DNA of 8,891 nucleotides from JBJXFK01 sp046155505 (GTDB lineage: Bacteria; Planctomycetota; Phycisphaerae; UBA1845; Fen-1342): NCBI GenBank assembly GCA_046155505.1, contig JBJXFK010000332.1, positions 1 to 8,891 on the forward strand, read 5' to 3'. The stretch's first letter is position 1. The number at the start of each line of letters is the position of its first letter. The notes beneath the pieces are model-generated. The model saw nothing but the letters and a program-made list of their open reading frames with translations, did no database searches and had not been told where the DNA came from. The position numbers were made by a program, and so were the translations under genes. Positions 1 to 5,427 of this stretch are shown here, piece by piece.

Positions 1-1
1 T

Positions 2-1108
2 GGCCGCGAACACCTCGACCTTCGAATGTACGATCTGCTGACGAAACGGCTCGCCCAGCCAGCTATTCGTAAAGCCCATCAAGGCGATCGGGTCATCTTT
101 GCAGCGGATGAACTCGGCGGCGATGCGATACATCGGTATCCATAAGCAATACGCCGCCCAGAGATGCACGCCAACCCGGCCACGCAATTCCGTCTCCGCT
201 GTGATCGGTCCGTCAATGCCGTCCACCTGCCATCTGCCGTTGCGAACCATTGCCACGCGGCCCAGTTCGTCGATCGCCTGATGACAATGGCTGCATTCAT
301 ACCAGGCGGCCTTCTCGGCTTCGATGAGAGCGGCTTCCTGAGATGGGTCGCTCTGCTCGAACTTCTTCCAGCGGATGTTCGAGAAGGCGAGGACCTGGAA
401 CTCGTTGCAATGCGGGCAAGGGACGTGGAAGCGCAGTTTGGATGATGACGCTTCGAACCGGCGTGTGATCAACCCGTCGGCGGTGGTGGGCGTCGAGACA
501 TTCACAATCAACCTCCGGCCCTCGTAGGTCTGTGTGCGGGCATAGCCCAATGAAATGGGATCGCTCTCCCGGCCCGACCACGGTTGAAATTTGTCCACTT
601 CATCGTTGATCACCACCCGGCAGGGATCGCTGGCCAGCGACGCCGGCGAGCCCGACCAGCCCAAACGCAAGGTGAACCCGTTCGCGAGCGAAACATGCCG
701 CAGTTGGATATCCCGGCTCGCCGACGTGAACAGTTCGGCCAGACACGGCGTGGTCCGCAGCAGCGGCACGATCCGCTGGGCCACGATCTTCCGACCGGTC
801 TGCTCATCGGGCAGGACCAACAGGATCGGGTCCGGCTCCTGATGCGCGAAGTAACCGATGATATTGCGCAGTGCTTCCGAAACACCCATTTGCGCGGCTT
901 TGACGATGCTGATCTCTTCGACGCCGCGGCGGGTGCAGAGGTCCATCAATCCGGCCAGGTAGGGCGCTTGTGCGTTCTTCCACTTCCCGGGTCGGGCCGA
1001 TTGCATGCGACTCAAGACGCGATGCCGTTCGGCCCAGACGCTGGGGCAGAGCCGCTGCTGGGGCTTCCAAGCGGCGCGTTCCACATTCAGCCAGCGGTCG
1101 AGAATCAT
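2..1108 (-). CDS. Phage terminase large subunit, GpA family (N-terminal 369 residues, gene runs off left edge)
   Basis: Large terminase subunits are the ATPase/nuclease motors that cut and package phage DNA into proheads. I read this frame directly: it is open from an ATG at 1108 to the window edge with no stop. Residues 21-32 (CPSVWAERHRVL) are the usual GpA-family opening. Residues 70-78 (KAAQMGVSE) match the deviant Walker A of lambda gpA, in which the lysine sits at the front of the loop. VVINDEVDKF (165-174) is the Walker B with its acidic pair, and VSTPT (204-208) fits the coupling motif. Two CxxC pairs (231/234 and 272/275) form the family's zinc ribbon. The start is fixed by GGAG nine bases upstream and an in-frame TAG six codons before the ATG. 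Lambda gpA is about 640 residues, so the nuclease half lies outside the window. No recognisable small subunit is next to it. Whether the element is functional cannot be judged. Confidence 0.9.
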   Translation of the reverse strand, partial: MILDRWLNVERAAWKPQQRLCPSVWAERHRVLSRMQSARPGKWKNAQAPYLAGLMDLCTRRGVEEISIVKAAQMGVSEALRNIIGYFAHQEPDPILLVLPDEQTGRKIVAQRIVPLLRTTPCLAELFTSASRDIQLRHVSLANGFTLRLGWSGSPASLASDPCRVVINDEVDKFQPWSGRESDPISLGYARTQTYEGRRLIVNVSTPTTADGLITRRFEASSSKLRFHVPCPHCNEFQVLAFSNIRWKKFEQSDPSQEAALIEAEKAAWYECSHCHQAIDELGRVAMVRNGRWQVDGIDGPITAETELRGRVGVHLWAAYCLWIPMYRIAAEFIRCKDDPIALMGFTNSWLGEPFRQQIVHSKVEVFAA

Positions 1109-1264
1109 GGCACGGAGCTCCGAACGCTATTCTAGCAGATGCGGGACGCGCTAGTGGATGTAGATGGCGGGAATCCCAGTTCCGGTCGCCCGTTACGAAG
1201 CAAAGGGGCATTGCAGCCTACGCATAGCTTGTGAGACATACAGCCGTAACGATATGCTTTGGCA

Positions 1265-1471
1265 ATGTTGATGCGCGAGTTTATTCGGCTGCTTGTTCTG
1301 CTAATCTCACTCCCGTTCTTGTGGTATGGCGACCGCAGAGACGCACGGCGGGCAAAGCAGCACGCGCGTGAAATGCGTGAATACGAACTGGGCTTACCCC
1401 CCGGCCATCCCGATCGATATCGCCTGGATGAAGACATTCGGCGAGGCCGCTATCGTTCAGAGAAACGCTAG
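1265..1471 (+). CDS. Possible small membrane protein, one N-terminal helix
   Basis: About 68 residues. A hydrophobic segment (FIRLLVLLISLPFLWYG) at the N-terminus is followed by a strongly basic stretch (DRRDARRAKQHAR) and a polar tail containing ELGLPPGHPDRY. The helix followed by positive charge suggests an N-out/C-in single-pass protein with a cytoplasmic tail, which is inferred from the positive-inside rule. No family is recognised. The start is uncertain: TTG 1259, ATG 1265 and ATG 1271 are all in frame and none has a good Shine-Dalgarno. It lies on the strand opposite to its neighbours, between the terminase and the coiled-coil gene. Codon third positions are less GC-rich than in the neighbouring genes. 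It could be a chance frame, but the amphipathic layout is better than in the overlapping frames. Confidence 0.45.
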   Translation: MLMREFIRLLVLLISLPFLWYGDRRDARRAKQHAREMREYELGLPPGHPDRYRLDEDIRRGRYRSEKR

Positions 1472-1574
1472 CGTATTGGGCACATCGCCGGAAATTTAAG
1501 CCGCATCTGCGCGCGCACGGCCACGATGCCAAGCTTCGCCACAGGGCCAAGGCCGACCCCGAGAAGCTCGGAAT

Positions 1575-2027
1575 CTATCGTGACGATCCGTGTTCGAAGG
1601 GTTGCACGTCGCCCCTCCCGCCGATCGGATCGAGCACCTCACCGTTTGCGCGGGCGGTTGCGTCTGCGAGTTCTGCGATCGTCTTCGCGATGTCCTCGTC
1701 GATCGCCTTGAGGGTTGCGGCGAGCTCGGCGTCGATGCCCGAGATGGTCTCGTTCGCGAGCGTTCCGATTGCAGTGAGCATGCCGTCGCGTTCAGAGCGG
1801 ATGGCGGCCAGGTTCGCGGCCAGGTCTTCCGCCTGCTTGGTCCGCGCGACATCGGCGGAGCCTTCCGCGACGGCGAATGGGGCGGATGCGGAATCGTTAG
1901 GTGGTGCGGACGGGCGACGACGCCGGAGAGATGCTTGGAATTCCCGCAAAAGCTCCCGCAGACGCTTGACAGAGGCTCGCTCATAGATGCCACTAGCCCC
2001 GAATCTGAGGGGTTCCGGCAGGGCCAC
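1575..2027 (-). CDS. Coiled-coil protein of unknown function; its 5' part is duplicated in inverted orientation at 3420
   Basis: 150 residues, not recognised as a known family. The N-terminal block (IYERASVKRLRELLREFQAS, about residues 14-33) is a basic amphipathic helix. A proline/serine-rich linker follows, then a long helical region (about 60-130) with repeated A/L/I heptads such as IDAELAATLKAIDEDIAKTI, typical of a coiled coil. A start at GTG 2027 is preferred because an in-frame TAG stands four codons upstream and no ATG occurs before the conserved block; the Shine-Dalgarno is weak. Bases 1929-1997 recur almost unchanged at 3420-3488 on the other strand, and the differences beyond that block favour third positions of this frame, which supports it as the coding frame. 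The gene points toward the terminase about 470 bp away. A helical accessory or small-terminase-like role is conceivable but has no motif support. Confidence 0.65.
   Translation of the reverse strand: MALPEPLRFGASGIYERASVKRLRELLREFQASLRRRRPSAPPNDSASAPFAVAEGSADVARTKQAEDLAANLAAIRSERDGMLTAIGTLANETISGIDAELAATLKAIDEDIAKTIAELADATARANGEVLDPIGGRGDVQPFEHGSSR
1929..1997 (-). repeat. Left arm of a 69-bp near-perfect inverted repeat
   Basis: The reverse complement of this segment matches 3420-3488 at 67 of 69 bases, including a run of 52 identical bases. It lies within codons of the coiled-coil gene (1575-2027). Weaker similarity continues leftward to about 1850. The two arms enclose 1422 bp. Confidence 0.93.
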
Positions 2028-2102
2028 CTGCCATTTCTACGGGCAAGCCGCAGAATAGCTTGATTGCGTTCCTCCGATCCGCGATCCTATGAGGTCAGGT
2101 TT

Positions 2103-2117
2103 CGATCTGGGAGATCG
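2103..2117 (+). promoter_or_regulatory. Small hairpin covering the Shine-Dalgarno of the HAF-repeat gene
   Basis: CGATCT / AGATCG form a perfect 6-bp stem with a GGG loop. The Shine-Dalgarno GGGAG (2109-2113) lies in the loop and right stem, six bases before ATG 2120. Such a fold could limit ribosome access. The stem is short, so an actual regulatory effect is an inference. Confidence 0.35.
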
Positions 2118-2119
2118 CA

Positions 2120-3394
2120 ATGCGAAGACTCATGTTCCTGCTGCTTGTTGGGTTGTCACAGGAATTCGCTACGGCCGAAGAGCCCGTCGAATGGCGGATT
2201 ATTCCGACTGCTTCTGCAGGCATAAGTAGCCTTTGCGTCGTGTATGGAATTAGCGGAGATGGCGAGGTAGCGGTCGGTGGCTCCATCCCATCTGGGGGGG
2301 CACCCGGACAGACCGCGTGGCGTTGGCGCCGTTCTTCCTGGCAAAATTTGGGTATTCTACGCCTTCCGCTTCCCGACGGGCAGCTCTACGCCGGCGCGAC
2401 TGCGGTGGATTTCGACGGACGCCACATTGCAGGGTGGCTTGGGCACTACGGTCCTTTCACCTCATTTAGCGCCTGTTTGTGGATCGACGAAGCGTCGCCG
2501 ATCAGCCTGAGCAATCCGCAATTCTCAAACCAATGTCGCCCAAATTCTTGTAGCGCGGACGGTGCAACTGTTGTTGGCGTGACCGGCTATTACGAGAACG
2601 CTTCCTCGCCGTTCAAATGGACAGCAGGAGGCGGAATAGTGAACCTTGCGGCACCAACTTTCCAGCGGAGTACGGCGTTCGCGGCAAGTGCGGACGGAAC
2701 GCTCTTCGCCGGGGCGGTGAAACCCTACGAGTCCGATTGGCTCGCTGCGATTTGGGGGCTAGGCGACGCGCTGACGCTGCTCACAGACGCGAACTACCAA
2801 CTCAAGTCAGCGACCGGCTTCAGCGCGGACGGTTTAGGGGTGATCGGCGAAACGGCCAGCGGGCAGGCTTACCTGTGGACCGAAGCTGACGGTGCGTTGC
2901 TGCTGGGTAGTATGCCGGGGTTTCCGTACTCCAGACCGAGCGACATAAGCGCTGACCGTACGGTAATCGTTGGCAAGATGTCCGCCACGCATGATTTCTC
3001 TGAGTCCAGATCGTTCCTGTGGCATCGGCGCTTTGGAATGCTTGACTTGCGGGACTACCTGGAACACGCGGGGGTCAGGTTCTGGGGAAATAACCCCGTG
3101 GATGCCGTTGGGATAAGTGACGACGGACAGCATGTTGTGGGGCAGGCGCACGGGTCTAGCTCGTGGTCCGACCCGTTCTACGCGCGCCTCAAGTATCGAT
3201 GCGCTGTGAGCGACCTCGATTTCGACTTACAGACCGGGCTCTCCGACTTAGCGATTTTCCTGACACATTACGGTTTCTGCGAATTTAATGGAACTTTCTA
3301 CCTTCGGCGCGCTGACATGGACCTCGACGGTTGCATCAACCTCACCGACCTTGCGATCTTATTGGCGGAATTCGGAACTGTTTGCCCAGAGTGA
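2120..3394 (+). CDS. Secreted HAF-repeat protein with C-terminal dockerin-like domain
   Basis: 424 residues, probably exported and extracellular or envelope-associated. Residues 1-19 form a signal peptide (MRR, then FLLLVGL, cleavage after ATA). About seven HAF-type repeats follow (roughly 40-360), each with an (S/D)xDGxxVxG core and then an (A/S)xLW or AxxW strand, for example GISGDGEVAVGG, ASADGTLFAGA and GISDDGQHVVGQ. These repeats are predicted to build a beta-propeller-like fold. Residues 361-424 carry two EF-hand-like loops, a weakened one (DLDFDLQTGLSDL) and a canonical one (DMDLDGCINLTDL), bounded by cysteines in the planctomycete dockerin style. The binding partner and substrate are unknown. 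ATG 2120 has GGGAG six bases upstream. The mature N-terminus (EEPVEW) resembles that of the 1006-residue protein further right (AQPVEW). Codon usage appears less GC3-biased than its neighbours. The whole gene sits inside the inverted repeat. Confidence 0.88.
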   Translation: MRRLMFLLLVGLSQEFATAEEPVEWRIIPTASAGISSLCVVYGISGDGEVAVGGSIPSGGAPGQTAWRWRRSSWQNLGILRLPLPDGQLYAGATAVDFDGRHIAGWLGHYGPFTSFSACLWIDEASPISLSNPQFSNQCRPNSCSADGATVVGVTGYYENASSPFKWTAGGGIVNLAAPTFQRSTAFAASADGTLFAGAVKPYESDWLAAIWGLGDALTLLTDANYQLKSATGFSADGLGVIGETASGQAYLWTEADGALLLGSMPGFPYSRPSDISADRTVIVGKMSATHDFSESRSFLWHRRFGMLDLRDYLEHAGVRFWGNNPVDAVGISDDGQHVVGQAHGSSSWSDPFYARLKYRCAVSDLDFDLQTGLSDLAIFLTHYGFCEFNGTFYLRRADMDLDGCINLTDLAILLAEFGTVCPE

Positions 3395-3419
3395 GACGAC
3401 TCATCTGCGCGCGGCAAGC

Positions 3420-3488
3420 GCTGGTGGCATCTATGAGCGAGCCTCTGTCAAGCGTCTGCGGGAGCTTTTGCGGGAACTCCAAGCATCT
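3420..3488 (+). repeat. Right arm of the 69-bp inverted repeat
   Basis: Inverted partner of 1929-1997, with mismatches only at 3423 and 3477. It begins 25 bases after the stop of the HAF gene. The coiled-coil reading frame is open here. Confidence 0.93.
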
Positions 3489-3585
3489 ATTCGGCGTCGC
3501 CACGCGGACGCGCCACTTAACGATTTCGAATCGGCCCCATTCACTGTCACGGGATGGCGACCCGATACCGCCAGATCGCTCCCAT
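3420..3585 (+). pseudogene. Partial, start-less copy of the coiled-coil gene (5' part only)
   Basis: In frame it reads GGIYERASVKRLRELLRELQ and then a diverged linker ending near PDTARS, which aligns with the coiled-coil protein up to its ADVART stretch. Similarity then stops. No ATG, GTG or TTG start lies between the preceding HAF stop and the block, so it is not an independent gene as it stands. The frame stays open to 3812, but the sequence after about 3585 does not look protein-like. Divergence in the linker includes both third-position and amino-acid changes, so the copy is older or less constrained there than in the near-identical first 69 bases. It could instead be a silent 3' cassette reached by inversion. 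Confidence 0.6.
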
Positions 3586-3889
3586 GCCACCACCGCGGGG
3601 TCCGGTTCTTGTTCCCGCAAACGCCTCCACCGACCGCTCGATGCCTCACCAGCATTTTTTCGCCGCACCGGTCCCTTCACCCAAGGCCGACGGCCGGGGC
3701 GGCGAAAAAATGCGCCCCGGTTACAACGCCATTCACTATGCCGGGGCGACCTTTGTCGCCGGTTCGGCCGAAGGGCGATGGCAGCGCGAAGCGGACGAGC
3801 CGTCGGGCGTGACCTGTCCGTCCGTGATCACCATTAGAGACAGCGCCGGGATCGCCGACGCTGTGAAGGGTGTGAATCTCAAAGGTGGG
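3586..3889. other. Stretch without a supported gene
   Basis: No reading frame here combines a start, a ribosome site and convincing protein composition. A plus-strand frame from ATG 3710 looks mildly coding-like (about 55 codons with GC-rich third positions, including NAIHYAGATFVAGSAEGRW). It then runs antisense through the HARE-HTH gene and has no Shine-Dalgarno. It may be a gene fragment. The only firm feature is the palindrome at 3652-3713. Confidence 0.5.
3652..3713. repeat. Long palindrome with 15-bp perfect arms
   Basis: GCATTTTTTCGCCGC (3652-3666) and GCGGCGAAAAAATGC (3699-3713) are perfect inverted copies. After one mismatch, six further pairs form (3668-3673 with 3692-3697, one of them G-T), giving a stem of about 21 pairs. 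CCTT/AAGG can pair in the loop. The T-run lies on the outer left and the A-run on the outer right, the reverse of an intrinsic terminator, and the same holds on the other strand. It therefore looks more like a small palindromic repeat element or protein-binding site than a simple terminator. Confidence 0.85.
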
Positions 3890-4255
3890 CTACCCGGCGT
3901 ATTCGAACTTCCCGCGTTCGGTCTTGCGAAAGCGTGCTTCGCCGCCTTTGTCGTTGATCTCTCGCAGGATGGCGGCATACAGCGTGGCGTGCGGCGTCTT
4001 CCCGTTCGGGCTGGACCAGAGGCCCTGTTCAGCCATCGCGGCGATCAGCTCTTGGCTGCGCATCGCCTGCCCGCTGGCCTTCAGCACCCGCGCCGCGGCG
4101 TCCAACGCGCTGACCCGCTTGGGCTTCGTGTCCTTGCCGGCCGCCGCCGCCTTGGCGATCTTCCCCGCTGCTTCCGGCTTGGTCGCCTTCGGCGCTTTGG
4201 CAGCCGCCTTCGTGCCCTTGGCCGTCTTCACGTTCTTCTTGATGGTCTTCGACAT
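3890..4255 (-). CDS. HARE-HTH (winged-helix) DNA-binding protein with histone-H1-like tail
   Basis: 121 residues. Residues 1-45 are a lysine/alanine-rich basic tail (KKNVKTAKGTKAAAKAPKA and similar runs) like the tails of histone H1. Residues about 46-121 match the HARE-HTH / HB1-ASXL domain: SALDAAARVLKASGQ, then MRSQELIAAMAEQGLW, TPHATLYAAILREI, and a closing FRKTERGKFEYAG wing. HARE-HTH is a DNA-binding winged helix found in RNA polymerase delta, some restriction enzymes and eukaryotic chromatin proteins. The expected role is nucleoid-associated or regulatory DNA binding; the target is unknown. ATG 4255 is chosen over the upstream ATG 4297 because AAGGAGA lies six bases before it. It is last of three minus-strand genes, 132 bp after the preceding one, with a palindrome in the gap. 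Confidence 0.88.
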   Translation of the reverse strand: MSKTIKKNVKTAKGTKAAAKAPKATKPEAAGKIAKAAAAGKDTKPKRVSALDAAARVLKASGQAMRSQELIAAMAEQGLWSSPNGKTPHATLYAAILREINDKGGEARFRKTERGKFEYAG

Positions 4256-4284
4256 GGCAATCTCCTTGGTTGTTGCCTCGTCAG

Positions 4285-4307
4285 GCCCGGGTCTCATGCG
4301 CCCGGGC
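4285..4307. repeat. REP-like GC palindrome between two minus-strand genes
   Basis: GCCCGGG and CCCGGGC are separated by nine bases, giving a 7-bp perfect stem. It lies between the stop of the 83-residue gene and the start of the HARE-HTH gene. No T-run follows on either strand, so termination is not indicated. It could partly uncouple expression of the last gene or be an interspersed repeat. Confidence 0.5.
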
Positions 4308-4387
4308 TACGCGCGGCGGTGGCCGATCCGTCGTGGGGCATGTTGCAGCGCCCGTCATGGATGGTCGCACCGCCCGCGTTTCGGCGG

Positions 4388-4639
4388 CTATTCGGCCAGA
4401 AACTCCTCGATCCGCTCGCGCTCCATCCCCGACAGCCCCTCGACCAGATCGATCAGCGTGCTGCGGACGTGGCCCAGCGTGCCCGCAAAATCCCAGCGCT
4501 TTGGTTCGGCGGCGGCGCGCTGGTCGTACTTGTCGAGTTCCATCTCCAGCACGTCGATCAGGCGGGCGATGTCGGCCCGGCGGGCGGCGTATGTTTGGGC
4601 GGCGGTTGGTTCTGGTTGGTTCGTCGTCGTCGTTTTCAT
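4388..4639 (-). CDS. Small acidic helical protein, unknown function
   Basis: 83 residues, family not recognised. It starts MKTTTTNQPEPTAAQTYAAR and is then predicted to be almost entirely helical, with an acidic end (LSGMERERIEEFLAE). The pattern RRADIARLIDVLEMELDKY looks like an amphipathic helix able to oligomerise. ATG 4639 has AAGGAGA nine bases upstream. Its leader GGAGAACCAAAGATG differs by one base from the leader of the gene before it, 37 bp upstream in transcription. The two genes probably form one transcript. No signal peptide or membrane segment is seen, so it is expected to be cytoplasmic. Confidence 0.75.
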   Translation of the reverse strand: MKTTTTNQPEPTAAQTYAARRADIARLIDVLEMELDKYDQRAAAEPKRWDFAGTLGHVRSTLIDLVEGLSGMERERIEEFLAE

Positions 4640-4676
4640 CTTTGGTTCTCCTTGAATTCGGTTCGGTGATGATCGT

Positions 4677-5075
4677 CTACGCCGCGCGTTCCGCTTCGCG
4701 TTTTACGCATCGCAGCAGGCTCTTCAGTTCGCGGAGCGAATGCGCTGCGACCTCGCACCATTCGATCTCGAGCGCGTTCGAGAATGGGCAGGTCGAAGAT
4801 GGGCGATGCGTGTTTCCCAGAAGCGCGTCCGTCAACGTCTCGATCGTGGATGCGAGTACTTCCGCGATTGGGGTGCCCGCGTCGAGGTGGCGAACGGCGG
4901 TTCCGTAGATGTCGATTTGCGCCTGCGTTCGACCGAGGCGTTTCATGGTCGACCAGTCGATTCGTTCGGCGCGGGCATTGGCCTGCTCGTTCATCGAGCC
5001 CTCGAGCCGCGACCGAATCGCATGTTCGGCGATATTCGATTCGGTCATCCGGTCGTTCGCGTTCGTCGTTGTCAT
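4677..5075 (-). CDS. Small hypothetical protein, first gene of the minus-strand cluster
   Basis: 132 residues, not assigned to a family. A polar N-terminus (MTTTNANDRMTESN) is followed by DWSTMKRLGRTQAQIDIYGTA and helical segments. The end (HSLRELKSLLRCVKREAERA) is basic and amphipathic. There are three cysteines and no membrane segment. ATG 5075 is preferred over ATG 5138 because GGAGA stands nine bases before it and the longer start adds only low-quality sequence. The leader and first codons (MTTTN) resemble those of the next gene (MKTTTTN), suggesting a duplicated translation-initiation module. It is divergent from the large secreted-protein gene at 5428, with 352 bp between their starts. 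Confidence 0.72.
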   Translation of the reverse strand: MTTTNANDRMTESNIAEHAIRSRLEGSMNEQANARAERIDWSTMKRLGRTQAQIDIYGTAVRHLDAGTPIAEVLASTIETLTDALLGNTHRPSSTCPFSNALEIEWCEVAAHSLRELKSLLRCVKREAERAA

Positions 5076-5092
5076 CTCTGGTTCTCCGTTTG

Positions 5093-5109
5093 GTACGCCC
5101 CGTGCGTAC
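5093..5109. promoter_or_regulatory. Leader hairpin or operator before the minus-strand cluster
   Basis: GTACGC and GCGTAC form a perfect 6-bp inverted repeat around a five-base loop, 17-34 bases before ATG 5075. It would lie in the 5' leader or overlap the promoter, and could be an RNA hairpin or a dimeric-regulator site. Confidence 0.3.
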
Positions 5110-5427
5110 ATGCCAACAGTGCCATGACCGCGGGACACAATCCACTCGGATTCCGAGAATTCAGAGAATCTCTTGCGGATTCAGCGCCGCCAGACTCGGA
5201 CCTCGGGCGGGAGCGCTGTCGGCCGTGTTGGGGTACCTTGGCCCGGGCGGCGGGAAAGTACGCGCCACGCCGCCACCAAACGCGAAACGGGCGGGCCGTG
5301 GCCTGTCGCCAGGCTCGCCTAGAATGTTGGTCAAAGCCGCCGCCGTTATCGAATGGGAAGCGCAAAGTCGAGGCGTAATCGATTACCATGATCGAGTAGG
5401 ACATCTCCCGATAGGAGGCGCGACGTC
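5110..5427. other. Divergent intergenic region
   Basis: It separates the minus-strand small-gene cluster from the plus-strand 1006-residue gene, so promoters for both should lie here or close by. I see no gene and no clear sigma-70-type -35/-10 pair. Short symmetric elements are present: CTCGG-ATT-CCGAG (5145-5157), ATTC-AGA-GAAT immediately to its right, and the 12-bp palindrome at 5375-5386. AGGAGG (5413-5418) is the Shine-Dalgarno of the next gene. Confidence 0.55.
5375..5386. promoter_or_regulatory. Perfect 12-bp palindrome, candidate operator
   Basis: GTAATCGATTAC equals its own reverse complement and is AT-rich in a GC-rich region. It lies 41 bases before ATG 5428, where a repressor could act on transcription of the secreted-protein gene. 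No regulator is identified. Confidence 0.35.

Noticed and set aside
584..1135. Plus-strand open frame of 183 codons, and minus-strand frames at 297-581, 610-885 and 804-1211
   Set aside because: All overlap the terminase gene in other frames. The terminase frame carries Walker A, Walker B and zinc-ribbon motifs in the expected order.
1132..1239. Short minus-strand frame of 35 codons (MSHKLCVGCNAP...) just before the terminase
   Set aside because: The CVGC pair recalls tiny zinc-finger phage proteins, but there is no Shine-Dalgarno and only one Cys pair. It is too short to support.
1441..1600. Plus-strand stretch reading KFKPHLRAHGHDAKLRHRAK, then ADPEKLGIYRDD
   Set aside because: The composition is protein-like, but it has no start and overlaps the ends of two better frames. 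It continues into low-quality sequence. At most it is a gene fragment.
1496..1993. Alternative minus frame starting MASMSEPLSS, also open in the inverted copy
   Set aside because: It is open in both copies only because their DNA is nearly identical. Beyond the repeat its composition is Ser/Pro/Arg-rich and not protein-like.
1590..2063. Plus-strand open frame of 157 codons opposite the coiled-coil gene
   Set aside because: The minus-strand frame has heptad periodicity, and the differences between the duplicated copies favour its third positions. The plus frame has neither.
3652..3713. Intrinsic terminator for the HAF gene
   Set aside because: The T-run precedes the GC stem and the A-run follows it on both strands, so the RNA would lack the 3' U-tract required. 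It is also more than 250 bases beyond the stop codon.
3554..4669. Long plus-strand open frame of 371 codons, and another of 256 codons at 3885-4655
   Set aside because: Both run antisense to three minus-strand genes that have strong Shine-Dalgarno sites, and one of those genes matches HARE-HTH. Their products are rich in Arg/Pro/Ser and lack domain features. They arise from GC-rich shadowing.
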